The notes: generated by a model from the sequence alone, not told the origin. A stretch of DNA of 13,957 bases from Pseudomonadota bacterium (GCA_025355485.1 JANXZP010000130.1:1-13957); one strand, 5' to 3'; counted from the stretch's first letter, positions 7,661 through 13,542 are shown. Translations and numbers: made by a program.

Positions 7661-8488
7661 ATGGCAGCGGGAATCCTGTACGTGGTGGCGACGCCGATCG
7701 GCAACCTGGCCGATCTGTCGCCGCGCGCGGTCGAGACCTTGCGCGGCGTCGCCGCGATCTGCGCCGAGGACACGCGCCACAGCCGGCCGCTGCTGGCGCA
7801 CCATCGGATCGAGCGGCCTTTGATCGCGCTGCACGAGCACAACGAATCCGAAATTTCCGACAAACTGGTCGCGCGCATTCTCGCCGGCGAAAGTCTTGCG
7901 CTGATTTCCGACGCGGGTACGCCGTTGGTCAGCGATCCGGGCTACCGGCTGGTATGTGCTGCGCGTGCTGCGGGCATCCGCGTCAGTCCGTTGCCGGGCG
8001 CGTGCGCTGCGATCGCTGCGCTGTCGGTGGCGGGGCTGGCGAGCGACAGATTCACGTTCGAGGGATTTCTTCCGGCGAAACCTGCCGCGCGTCGCGCGCG
8101 GCTTGTGCAGCTCGCGTCCGAGCTGCGCACGCTGGTGTTCTACGAATCCTCGCACCGCATCGAAGAAATGCTTGCCGATGCACGCGTTGCATTTGGCGAC
8201 GCGCGCAGTGCCGTGATCGCGCGCGAACTGACAAAATTGTTCGAGACCGTGCTCGACGGCGATCTCGCGAGCTTGCATGCACGCGTCGTTGCCGAAGCCG
8301 ACCAGCGCAAAGGCGAGTTCGTGGTGATCGTCGCTGGCGTCGGTGACGACACCGATGCGAAATTGATCGAAGGCCGACGCCTTTACGCGAAACTCTGCGA
8401 ACACCTGCCGCCGTCGCAGGCCGCGAAGCTCGCGGCCGAACTCAGTGGGGCGGCGCGCAAGGCGCTTTATGGTGGCGAAGTGGATTGA
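7661..8488 (+). CDS. rsmI: 16S rRNA (cytidine1402-2'-O)-methyltransferase RsmI
   Basis: RsmI 2'-O-methylates C1402 of 16S rRNA in the decoding centre, using S-adenosylmethionine. The 275-aa product is a full-length tetrapyrrole-methylase-fold protein. It has GILYVVATPIGNLADLSPRAVETL (4-27), AEDTRHS (35-41), LISDAGTPLVSDPGYRLV (81-98), PLPGACAAIAALSVAGL (110-126), FTFEGFLPAK (131-140) and YESSHRI further on. The ATG at 7661 has a strong GGGGAAG ribosome-binding site at 7652-7658. In relatives rnpB and the division/cell-wall cluster usually follow closely; here about 5.2 kb of other genes intervene before rnpB. Confidence 0.97.
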   Translation: MAAGILYVVATPIGNLADLSPRAVETLRGVAAICAEDTRHSRPLLAHHRIERPLIALHEHNESEISDKLVARILAGESLALISDAGTPLVSDPGYRLVCAARAAGIRVSPLPGACAAIAALSVAGLASDRFTFEGFLPAKPAARRARLVQLASELRTLVFYESSHRIEEMLADARVAFGDARSAVIARELTKLFETVLDGDLASLHARVVAEADQRKGEFVVIVAGVGDDTDAKLIEGRRLYAKLCEHLPPSQAAKLAAELSGAARKALYGGEVD

Positions 8489-8560
8489 TCAGGTTCACAT
8501 GCTCGGTCAAATCTGGCTGTTGGATATTTTGCCAGGTATCACGATTTATTCGGTGCTGAT

Positions 8561-8604
8561 AGGTTCGCTAACGCACGGACGCAGTCGTTGGCCTGCCCTA
8601 GCAT
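8561..8604 (+). promoter_or_regulatory. CTAA-centred inverted repeat and putative -10 upstream of the lipoprotein gene
   Basis: The inverted repeat GGTTCG-CTAA-CGCACG is centred at 8569.5, with an imperfect GTKCG/CGYAC pair. The weak -10 TAGCAT (8599-8604) follows at 29.5 bases from the centre. The same core (CGCTAACG) with the same spacing to a weak -10 occurs before the first Crp/Fnr-like gene at 10910-10954. An activator site near -41.5 is inferred. No -35 element is evident, as expected for an activator-dependent promoter. The rest of the 141-base gap after rsmI shows nothing else. Confidence 0.5.
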
Positions 8605-8629
8605 CGGACGCCAACGAGGAGCAAATCCC

Positions 8630-9088
8630 ATGACGAACCGTCTGATACCTGTCGTAGCTATTGCAGCGCTCATGCTTGCCGGCTGCAAGCAGTCTGCTTC
8701 CGACACCGATCAGGGTGTCGCAAGTGCGCAAGAAAAAGCAGGCCAGGATACCGCCGAGGCCCGCCAGGAAGCGAGCAAGTCGGAGGCCAAAGCCAACAGC
8801 GAGATCGCCGACGCCCAACAGGCATTCGACAAGGCAGATGCCAGCGCGCACAAGAAACTGAGCCAAGCCGAATCCGAAGCGATGGTCAAGGCAGCGAAGG
8901 CAGACTTCAACGTCACCACGACCGCAGCGCAAGGACGCCACGACGTCGCGAAAGAACAGTGTGGCGCCCTCAGCGGCGTCGAAAAGGACTCGTGCCTCAG
9001 TACGGCCGATGCGTCGCTCGCAGCCGACCAGGCCGCCGCCACCGCCAAACGCGACGCGACTTTGGTGGATGCCGATCATCACAAGTAA
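8630..9088 (+). CDS. alanine-rich helical lipoprotein
   Basis: A 152-aa putative lipoprotein. The signal is MTNRLIPVVAIAALMLAGC, with lipobox LAGC and the acylated Cys at 19. The mature part is rich in Ala, Asp, Glu, Lys and Gln, with a heptad-like pattern (about residues 28-105) suggesting a long helix or coiled coil. Near the end, Cys111 and Cys122 in EQCGALSGVEKDSCLSTA could form a disulfide. A similar C-x(n)-LSG-KD-C segment is found in small Ala/Lys-rich envelope proteins of beta- and gammaproteobacteria that are often labelled TolA-like; no function is established. The ATG at 8630 is preceded by GAGGAG at 8616-8621; an in-frame ATG at 8588 has no such site. The putative activator site upstream hints at stress-dependent expression. 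Confidence 0.85.
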   Translation: MTNRLIPVVAIAALMLAGCKQSASDTDQGVASAQEKAGQDTAEARQEASKSEAKANSEIADAQQAFDKADASAHKKLSQAESEAMVKAAKADFNVTTTAAQGRHDVAKEQCGALSGVEKDSCLSTADASLAADQAAATAKRDATLVDADHHK

Positions 9089-9100
9089 CAGGGTTCTCTG

Positions 9101-9124
9101 GCGTGCGCTTTTCCAAGCGCACGC
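9101..9124. terminator. 10-bp hairpin between convergent genes
   Basis: GCGTGCGCTT (9101-9110) and AAGCGCACGC (9115-9124) pair perfectly around a TTCC loop. It lies 12 bases past the lipoprotein stop and 61 bases from the stop of the facing 74-aa gene. There is no downstream T-run on either strand, so it may act as a weak or factor-assisted bidirectional terminator. The remainder of 9089-9185 holds nothing recognisable. Confidence 0.5.
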
Positions 9125-9185
9125 GTGGGGGCGGCGTCAGACTGCTTCGGGTTGGCAAGAGCCGTTGTTCAACACGCCAGCTTGG

Positions 9186-9410
9186 TCAGCGCAGACGCGT
9201 ACGCTCGCCGGGCGCGGCAGGGCCGGGCTTGATCTGCTTGGCTGGCGCCGGTTTGTTTGCGTATCGCGTCACGCCGAGTTTCTCAACGCGGCCACCCGAC
9301 TTCTCGAAGTCGTCGATCTGCGAGGAAATGCGCTCGCTTTCGAATGCTTTGGAGTGACTGCCGGCCGGCGATCCTTTCGGCGGGCAGTTTTCGTTCTTTG
9401 TGCTTGCCAT
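9186..9410 (-). CDS. small conserved-looking hydrophilic protein (74 aa)
   Basis: The product is not assigned to a named family. It is 74 aa, very polar and rich in Lys, Ser, Pro and Gly. Its most distinctive segment is SQIDDFEKSGGRVEKLGVTR (30-49). This IDxF-xxGG-xVExLGxT pattern resembles a recurrent motif in short proteobacterial proteins of unknown role. The tail (PAPAKQIKPGPAAPGERTRLR) is basic and probably disordered. I chose the ATG at 9410 because AGGA stands 6-7 bases upstream and the conserved-looking part lies after it; the frame continues upstream without a ribosome-binding site. It follows the 66-aa membrane protein gene on the same strand after 58 bases, and the two may be co-transcribed. 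Confidence 0.7.
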   Translation of the reverse strand: MASTKNENCPPKGSPAGSHSKAFESERISSQIDDFEKSGGRVEKLGVTRYANKPAPAKQIKPGPAAPGERTRLR

Positions 9411-9468
9411 GGAAATCCTGATCGAAGATAGGCGCCGTGCAATCGACCGTGTGCAACGCGCAACCGAA

Positions 9469-9669
9469 TCACTTCCGGTCGATCTCGATGTTTTCCCTGG
9501 TACCGCTGTTGGAGACAGCAATCATGATGCCGAAACCGATTGCGATGACGACTCCAATCACGGTCCAGGTCGTGCCGATGTTGGCCAGGATGCCCAGCTT
9601 CCAGAGTGCGGCCAGGATGCCCCCGATTAGGACGATGAAACCAACCAGATACATGCTTGCCCATTTCAT
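9469..9669 (-). CDS. small two-helix membrane protein (66 aa)
   Basis: A 66-aa inner-membrane protein with two predicted membrane helices (about residues 6-27 and 33-53) joined by a short turn (ILANIGTTW), and a polar charged tail (SGTRENIEIDRK). Its role is unknown; such proteins are common in Xanthomonadales and often stress-induced, which is inference here. The ATG at 9669 is strongly supported by a full Shine-Dalgarno AGGAGGT (complement of 9675-9681) five bases upstream. The open frame extends further upstream but that part has no ribosome-binding site. It is the first of two minus-strand genes and is divergent from the DUF3011 gene. Confidence 0.8.
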   Translation of the reverse strand: MKWASMYLVGFIVLIGGILAALWKLGILANIGTTWTVIGVVIAIGFGIMIAVSNSGTRENIEIDRK

Positions 9670-9895
9670 AACGGACCTCCTGTCTCGATTGAATGCTGGT
9701 ACTGCAACAGGCGCAAGGCTGCGTCGCTGTCCAGAGTAGTCCTGCTCCACTGAATGAATACCAAGGTCGTGGTTGCGCAAGACGACGCCATCCAGTCGAG
9801 TCATGCAGCGATATCAAACGACGCACTATCTGAACGGCCCACCCCTGTCGAAAACCATCTCGCATCAGGTTGCCGCGGGGTTCAGATGCTGGGCA

Positions 9896-9901
9896 TATAG
9901 T
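9896..9901 (+). promoter_or_regulatory. possible -10 box for the DUF3011 gene
   Basis: TATAGT (5 of 6 matches) lies 51 bases before the ATG at 9953. TTGCCG at 9870-9875 could be a -35 element, but the 20-base spacer is too long to be convincing. The rest of the 283-base divergent space (9670-9952) shows no clear repeat or operator. Confidence 0.35.
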
Positions 9902-9952
9902 CGATCCAGACAGCGAATTGTCGCTCGTCGCTTGCATTACAGGAGTTCCGCA

Positions 9953-10585
9953 ATGAGCAATCAATCACATTGGATCGCAGCGGCAGTGACCACCGCAGTG
10001 GCCGCATTGGCAATGGGTCAGGCGTCTGCACAGAGTTACGCAAGCTCGGACTACGGACACGGCAACGGGTACGGTCATTCGCGGACAGTGCGTTGCGAAT
10101 CCACCAACTCGCGTCGCATCTGGTGCCGTGTAAACGCGCAGGGTGGAGTTCGGATCGCGCGTCAGATCTCGCATAGCGCCTGCATCGAGGGGCGCACATG
10201 GGGCTCCAACGATCGTGGTATCTGGGTAAGCAATGGGTGCCGCGCGGACTTCGCGATCCGCTCGGGACGCGATTATCGTCATGGCAATGACGGCTACGGC
10301 AGCAACGATTACAACGGCAGCAGTGGTTACAGCAGCAACAGTGGCTACGACGGCCGTAATGCTTACGGAAACAGCGATACTCGCTACATTGCCACCTCGG
10401 GGCAGACCGTCCAATGCGATTCCACCGGCGACGGTCGGACCTATTGCCATACCGAACCCAACCACCGATTCCTGTTGGGTCGGTCCCGCGCGGGCAATTG
10501 CGTCGAGGGTCAGACGTGGGGCACGGATGGCCAAGGCCTGTGGGTCAGCGGCGATTGCCGCGGCGATTTCAACTACCAGCACTGA
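9953..10585 (+). CDS. secreted DUF3011 protein with two cysteine-rich repeats
   Basis: A 210-aa exported protein. The signal peptide (about residues 1-26) ends ASA before Gln27. Two DUF3011-type repeats follow: residues 45-102 (Cys 48, 58, 77, 96) and 151-208 (Cys 155, 165, 183, 202). Both share the scheme TVxC-S-(10)-C-…-C-EGxTWG…GxWVSxxCRxDF. Four cysteines per repeat suggest two disulfides each. The repeats are joined by a Gly/Ser/Tyr/Asn-rich linker (about 106-143) of low complexity. DUF3011 has no established function; a periplasmic or surface location is inferred. The ATG at 9953 has AGGAG at 9941-9945. A strong hairpin lies after the stop, so this is probably a single-gene transcript. 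Confidence 0.88.
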   Translation: MSNQSHWIAAAVTTAVAALAMGQASAQSYASSDYGHGNGYGHSRTVRCESTNSRRIWCRVNAQGGVRIARQISHSACIEGRTWGSNDRGIWVSNGCRADFAIRSGRDYRHGNDGYGSNDYNGSSGYSSNSGYDGRNAYGNSDTRYIATSGQTVQCDSTGDGRTYCHTEPNHRFLLGRSRAGNCVEGQTWGTDGQGLWVSGDCRGDFNYQH

Positions 10586-10626
10586 TCCTGTCTTTAAGCT
10601 GCCGCGCCGCAGGCCGGTAGCAGTTT

Positions 10627-10657
10627 CGATAAAGGGCGCGTCATGCGCCCTTTATCG
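10627..10657 (+). terminator. 13-bp perfect hairpin terminator after the DUF3011 gene
   Basis: CGATAAAGGGCGC (10627-10639) pairs perfectly with GCGCCCTTTATCG (10645-10657) around the loop GTCAT. It starts 41 bases after the stop. The stem is strong and has TTTAT in its right arm, but the following bases (TTCGTGC) are only weakly T-rich. It could work in either direction. Confidence 0.75.
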
Positions 10658-10909
10658 TTCGTGCTTGAGTGCCGGAGGCACGGCGGTAGTGAATCGGCCT
10701 GGCTTTCATGGACGCCTTCCAGTCATAGGTTCTGGCACGGATGGGGTGGCTATGGCCGAAATCCGTTGCTGACTGGGCATTACTCATGCATTTCCGCCAT
10801 CCTGGCGGTCATGTTATTGGCATTGCCATTTTCTGCATTCCCCCACCGCCGTGGTCGCATGGCTCGAATGCATCTCGCTGCATAGCCAATGATCGAAGTA
10901 ACCCGTTGT

Positions 10910-10954
10910 TATGTGCGCTAACGTACATAGCGGGCCAAAATCTGTCGCTACACT
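10910..10954 (+). promoter_or_regulatory. CTAA-centred palindrome and putative -10 upstream of the first Crp/Fnr-like gene
   Basis: TATGTGCG-CTAA-CGTACATA (10910-10929) is an inverted repeat with 16 of 20 positions symmetrical, centred at 10919.5. A weak -10 TACACT follows at 10949-10954, so the centre is 29.5 bases before it, or about -41.5 from the expected start. This is the class II position for Crp/Fnr activators. The gene it precedes encodes such a regulator, so autoregulation is plausible. Between the hairpin at 10657 and this site, no gene or repeat is convincing. Confidence 0.55.
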
Positions 10955-11004
10955 CCCTCAAGGGGCTTCTGGGCATTCTGCCACCGCTTTCCGATGGGGC
11001 ATTT

Positions 11005-11787
11005 GTGTCCAAGGCTGGCCGCACAACCAACCACATCCTTGACGCGCTGCCAACGGCGGAGCGCGCGCGCCTGCTTGCCCAGCTGGAACGGGTGGAGATG
11101 AAGCTTGGCGAAGTCATCCACGAATCAGGCGCCGCGCAGACGCACGTGTATTTCCCGGTCGACTGCGTCGTCTCGCTGCTGTATGTGCTCGAGAACGGCT
11201 CGATGGCCGAGGTCGCGATCGTCGGCGACGACGGCGTGGTCGGCATGCCGATCATCACCGGCGACAGCAGGTCGCCGCAACGCGCGATCGTGCAGGCCGC
11301 AGGATTCGCACTGCGCATGAAGGCCCAGGACCTGCGCAAGGAATTCGAACGCGCGGGGCCGGCCCAGCAGATCCTGCTGCGCTACAGCCAGGCCTTGACG
11401 ATCCAGATCGGCCAGACCGCGGTCTGCAATCGCCACCACAACCTCGAACAGCAACTGTGCCGCTGGCTGTTGATCAGCATCGACCGCTTGCCGACCGACG
11501 ATCTGACGATGACCCAAGAGCTAATCGCGAACATGCTCGGCGTGCGCCGCGAGGGCGTGACCGAGGCCGCCGGAAGATTGCAGCAGATCGGCGCGATCCG
11601 CTACCAGCGCGGCCGCATCGCGGTGCTCAGTCGAGAGAAACTGGAAACCCTGTGCTGCGAATGCTACGAGGTGGTGCGCAAGGAATACCTGCGCCTGCTG
11701 CCGTGGGATACAACGAAAGTGACCAACCCCGCAATGCCGGATTCGCATCCATACCCACATCTACAGCCGAGTCCGCAACCGGGGTGA
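11005..11787 (+). CDS. Crp/Fnr family transcriptional regulator (first of tandem pair)
   Basis: A 260-aa DNA-binding regulator of the Crp/Fnr superfamily. Residues from about 10 to 130 form the cyclic-nucleotide-binding-like beta domain (HVYFPVDCVVSLLYVLENGSMAEVAIVGDDGVVGMP at 47-82). The cAMP-contacting RxS motif is absent, so cAMP is probably not the ligand. CNRHHNLEQQLCRWLL (141-156) begins the hinge, and the winged helix-turn-helix is LTMTQELIANMLGVRREGVTEAAGRLQQIGAIRYQRGRIAVL (167-208). Cysteines at 217, 218 and 220 lie past the wing. I chose GTG at 11005, with GGGG six bases before it and family-like length; the frame runs upstream to 10741 but would then contain the promoter-like palindrome. 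A 26-residue Pro-rich tail is extra. The signal sensed is unknown. Confidence 0.9.
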   Translation: MSKAGRTTNHILDALPTAERARLLAQLERVEMKLGEVIHESGAAQTHVYFPVDCVVSLLYVLENGSMAEVAIVGDDGVVGMPIITGDSRSPQRAIVQAAGFALRMKAQDLRKEFERAGPAQQILLRYSQALTIQIGQTAVCNRHHNLEQQLCRWLLISIDRLPTDDLTMTQELIANMLGVRREGVTEAAGRLQQIGAIRYQRGRIAVLSREKLETLCCECYEVVRKEYLRLLPWDTTKVTNPAMPDSHPYPHLQPSPQPG

Positions 11788-11805
11788 TGCCCACGAAGAC
11801 GGATG

Positions 11806-11834
11806 ACACAACGGCCTGCATTAAACCGTTGTGT
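11806..11834. promoter_or_regulatory. perfect 9+9 inverted repeat upstream of the second Crp/Fnr-like gene
   Basis: ACACAACGG (11806-11814) and CCGTTGTGT (11826-11834) are perfect inverted copies 11 bases apart. There is no T-run after the second arm, so an operator is more likely than a terminator, although it also lies 19 bases past the stop of the first regulator. TATAGT (11836-11841, 5 of 6 to the -10 consensus) begins two bases later, a position where a bound protein would block transcription. No other signal is seen in 11788-11935. Confidence 0.45.
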
Positions 11835-11935
11835 GTATAGTCGTTGGTAGTTCGTCGTTTTTCCGACATTTGGAATGGAATCCTCCTTCTTGTGCCGGCC
11901 GTTGGGTTCTCCAACGCCACCACTGGCCAAGTCTC

Positions 11936-12652
11936 ATGTCAGTGCATACCGCCGCACCGCCAGTTCCAGCAAACCATCTGCTCTCCTTCCTGCCGCACAT
12001 CGACCGGCAACGATTGATCGCCCAGTGCGAGGAAGTCGATCTGGTCGAATCCGCCATGTTGTGCGAGCGCGGCGAACGCATCGAGCGCGTGTATTTCCCG
12101 ATCGAGAGTTTCATCTCGCTGATCACGCCGATCGACCAACAGGCCGGTTTCCAGATCGGCATGGTCGGATCGGAAGGCATGCTTGGCATTTCGCTGGCGC
12201 TCGGCGTCGACATCGCGCCGCAACGCAAGGTAGTGCAGGGCGCGGGTTCGGCATTGCGCATGGACGCGGCCGCATTCCGGCGCGTGCTGGCGCGCAGCAC
12301 GTCGCTGCGTCGTCTGCTCGATCGCTATGTGTACGTGTTGATGACGCAGATGGCGCAGGCCGGCGCATGCACGCGCTTCCACCTGCTCGAACCGCGGGTG
12401 GCGCGCTGGCTGCTGATGACCCACGACCGCGCACCCGGAGACACCTTTCACCTGACTCAGGAATTCCTCGGCTATATGCTCGGCATGCGGCGCGTGGGCA
12501 TTACGAAAGCGGCGGGGTCGCTGCAGGACAAGAACCTGATCAGATACGCGCGCGGCATGATCACGATCCTCGACCGCGCCGGCCTGGAAGCGGCGTCCTG
12601 CGCGTGCTATCGCATCGATCGCGACGCCTATACAGGCGTGCTCGGCTGCTGA
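11936..12652 (+). CDS. Crp/Fnr family transcriptional regulator (second of tandem pair)
   Basis: A 238-aa paralogue of the preceding regulator, with the same layout. The N-terminal effector-like domain includes RVYFPIESFISLITPIDQQAGFQIGMVGSEGMLGISLALG (51-90). QAGACTRFHLLEPRVARWLL (141-160) forms the hinge, and the winged helix-turn-helix is FHLTQEFLGYMLGMRRVGITKAAGSLQDKNLIRYARGMITIL (171-212). The recognition helix RRVGITKAAGSL differs from RREGVTEAAGRL of its neighbour (E to V, E to K), so the two may read different operators. CACY (222-225) matches CECY of the neighbour. No RxS cAMP motif is present. The ATG at 11936 gives family-like length, but no good ribosome-binding site precedes it, so the start is moderately certain. 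The ligand is unknown. Confidence 0.9.
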   Translation: MSVHTAAPPVPANHLLSFLPHIDRQRLIAQCEEVDLVESAMLCERGERIERVYFPIESFISLITPIDQQAGFQIGMVGSEGMLGISLALGVDIAPQRKVVQGAGSALRMDAAAFRRVLARSTSLRRLLDRYVYVLMTQMAQAGACTRFHLLEPRVARWLLMTHDRAPGDTFHLTQEFLGYMLGMRRVGITKAAGSLQDKNLIRYARGMITILDRAGLEAASCACYRIDRDAYTGVLGC

Positions 12653-12725
12653 ATTCGGGCATTTCGACGCTTTGTACGCTGGCAGACAGACCGCATTAGC
12701 CGTAGCGCGTACTTTCGCCCATGAA

Positions 12726-12846
12726 GGAACAGATTTAACAGGTATACCGCACGGATGCGGCCATGCAAGGACAGGCAATTGAGCTGCACGGATGCGGCCA
12801 CGCAAAGATTCAGAAGGATCTGGAGATTGGCCGCAAGGATGCGGCC
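12726..12846 (+). promoter_or_regulatory. cluster of GGA-loop hairpins, candidate RsmA/CsrA binding leader or sRNA
   Basis: Seven GGA motifs fall within 114 bases (12726, 12753, 12769, 12790, 12816, 12822 and 12837). Four lie in tetraloops: CCGCA-CGGA-TGCGG (12747-12760), GCTGCA-CGGA-TGCGGC (12783-12798, one T·G pair), CAGA-AGGA-TCTG (12811-12822) and GGCCGCA-AGGA-TGCGGCC (12829-12846). CsrA/RsmA is known to bind ARGGAUG-type sequences in hairpin loops, and the last copy contains CAAGGATG. The cluster ends 40 bases before the ATG at 12886, so it could be that gene's leader or a separate small RNA. No clear promoter or T-run terminator marks a separate transcript. The rest of 12653-12725 shows nothing. 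Confidence 0.5.
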
Positions 12847-12850
12847 CCTC
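12749..12850 (+). repeat. three direct copies of GCAMGGATGCGGCC
   Basis: The copies are GCACGGATGCGGCCATGC (12749-12766), GCACGGATGCGGCCACGC (12786-12803) and GCAAGGATGCGGCCCCTC (12833-12850), at intervals of 37 and 47 bases. Each overlaps a hairpin of the GGA-loop cluster. They may belong to a dispersed intergenic repeat family, which this window alone cannot show. Confidence 0.75.
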
Positions 12851-12885
12851 GCGCGCAACGCGAATCACTGGCAGAGAGCCACGAC

Positions 12886-13281
12886 ATGCAAGCGCAATGG
12901 ATTTACAGTTCGACCTTCCTGCCCTACACCGGTGAGCCGATCGAGTTCATGCTCGAAGACCGCCAGCAGCCGATCCATGGAATTTTCGCCAACGGCTTGT
13001 TCCACTCGCGTTGGGCCGACTACGACGCCGATCGTGTCCAGTCATGGCGTGAATCGGACGACGATCCGTCCGCTGCGCCGATAGCGATACCGAAAGCCGC
13101 CCTGACAGATGCGTTTATCGCGACGTTCAAGCGGCTGCGCGATGCCTTGTCCCCGGGACGACAGGCCACAGCCATCATCCCGTCGCGCAGTCATGCAAGA
13201 ACGCACGCAGCATCCGACATTGCATTGCGCCCAGTCGCTGACGCGACGGAAAGTATCGACAGGCATCGCATCACATCCTGA
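12886..13281 (+). CDS. conserved-looking protein of unknown function (131 aa)
   Basis: No named family is recognised. The N-terminal half is compact and looks conserved: WIYSSTFLPYTGEPIEFMLEDRQQPIHGIFANGLFHSRWADYDADRVQSWR (residues 5-55), rich in aromatic and acidic residues and resembling short Xanthomonadales hypothetical proteins. There is no signal peptide or membrane helix, so it is probably cytoplasmic. Residues from about 88 onward are polar, basic and probably disordered (GRQATAIIPSRSHARTH…). The ATG at 12886 has GAGAG nearby at 12873-12877. An in-frame ATG at 12763 would add residues encoded by the repeat/hairpin cluster and is less likely. The GGA-hairpin leader suggests post-transcriptional control. 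Confidence 0.72.
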   Translation: MQAQWIYSSTFLPYTGEPIEFMLEDRQQPIHGIFANGLFHSRWADYDADRVQSWRESDDDPSAAPIAIPKAALTDAFIATFKRLRDALSPGRQATAIIPSRSHARTHAASDIALRPVADATESIDRHRITS

Positions 13282-13386
13282 TCGCAATGCCTTGGGATCA
13301 ATCGCGGATCCGGCGCGACAGGGTGACACGACGCATCGCATGCGCCCCTGCATCACGCACACGAACCGCAACCGAAGGATATCGCC

Positions 13387-13542
13387 TTGCACATGCAGTT
13401 CAGCCTCGCTCCGATCTTCGCGCTCATCGCAGGCATCCTGATCCTGATGCGGCCGCGCTTGCTGAACTTCATCGTGGCGAACTAACTCATCGTCATCGGG
13501 TTGCTTGGATTGTTTGGCAACCCGGATTTCCACCTGCATTGA
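13387..13542 (+). pseudogene. DUF3096-type small membrane protein interrupted by in-frame TAA
   Basis: Translation from the ATG at 13393 gives MQFSLAPIFALIAGILILM then RPRLLNFIVAN and stops at TAA (13483-13485). The same frame continues LIVIGLLGLFGNPDFHLH to TGA at 13540. DUF3096 proteins are about 50 aa with the form LIAGILIL-x-PRLLN-x-IVA-x-YLI-x-GLLGLFG. The TAA sits exactly where the family has Tyr (TAC/TAT), so a single base change explains it, and the downstream half still matches well. AAGGA at 13375-13379 is seven bases before an in-frame TTG (13387), a plausible start. The first membrane helix could still be made as a 30-32 aa peptide. The stretch 13282-13386 otherwise holds nothing clear. 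Confidence 0.7.

Noticed and set aside
10669..10681. GTGCC-GGA-GGCAC hairpin as another RsmA-type site
   Set aside because: It is an isolated 5-bp stem with a three-base loop, lacks the A-R-GGA context, and is not near a gene start.
10643..10885. Possible 80-aa protein with a hydrophobic stretch before the first regulator
   Set aside because: Its ATG is in the right arm of the terminator hairpin, it has no ribosome-binding site, and its composition is unlike a family protein.
10741..11004. N-terminal extension of the first Crp/Fnr-like regulator to the upstream ATG
   Set aside because: It would add 88 residues not found in this family, and the region contains a palindrome and -10-like box consistent with a promoter.
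12749..12850. CRISPR array
   Set aside because: There are only three imperfect copies with unequal short intervals, the copies form internal GGA-loop hairpins, and no cas gene is present.
11939..12868. A 309-codon open frame on the - strand
   Set aside because: It is antisense to the second regulator; the repeated PHPCG/GRIRA peptides in it are only the translated GGATGCGGCC repeats.
13498..13523. GGGTTGC...GCAACCC inverted repeat as a terminator or recoding signal for the TAA
   Set aside because: It has a 7-bp stem with a 12-base loop, no T-run, and is 12 bases past the TAA; the sequence is explained by the coding remnant, and no known readthrough context is visible.
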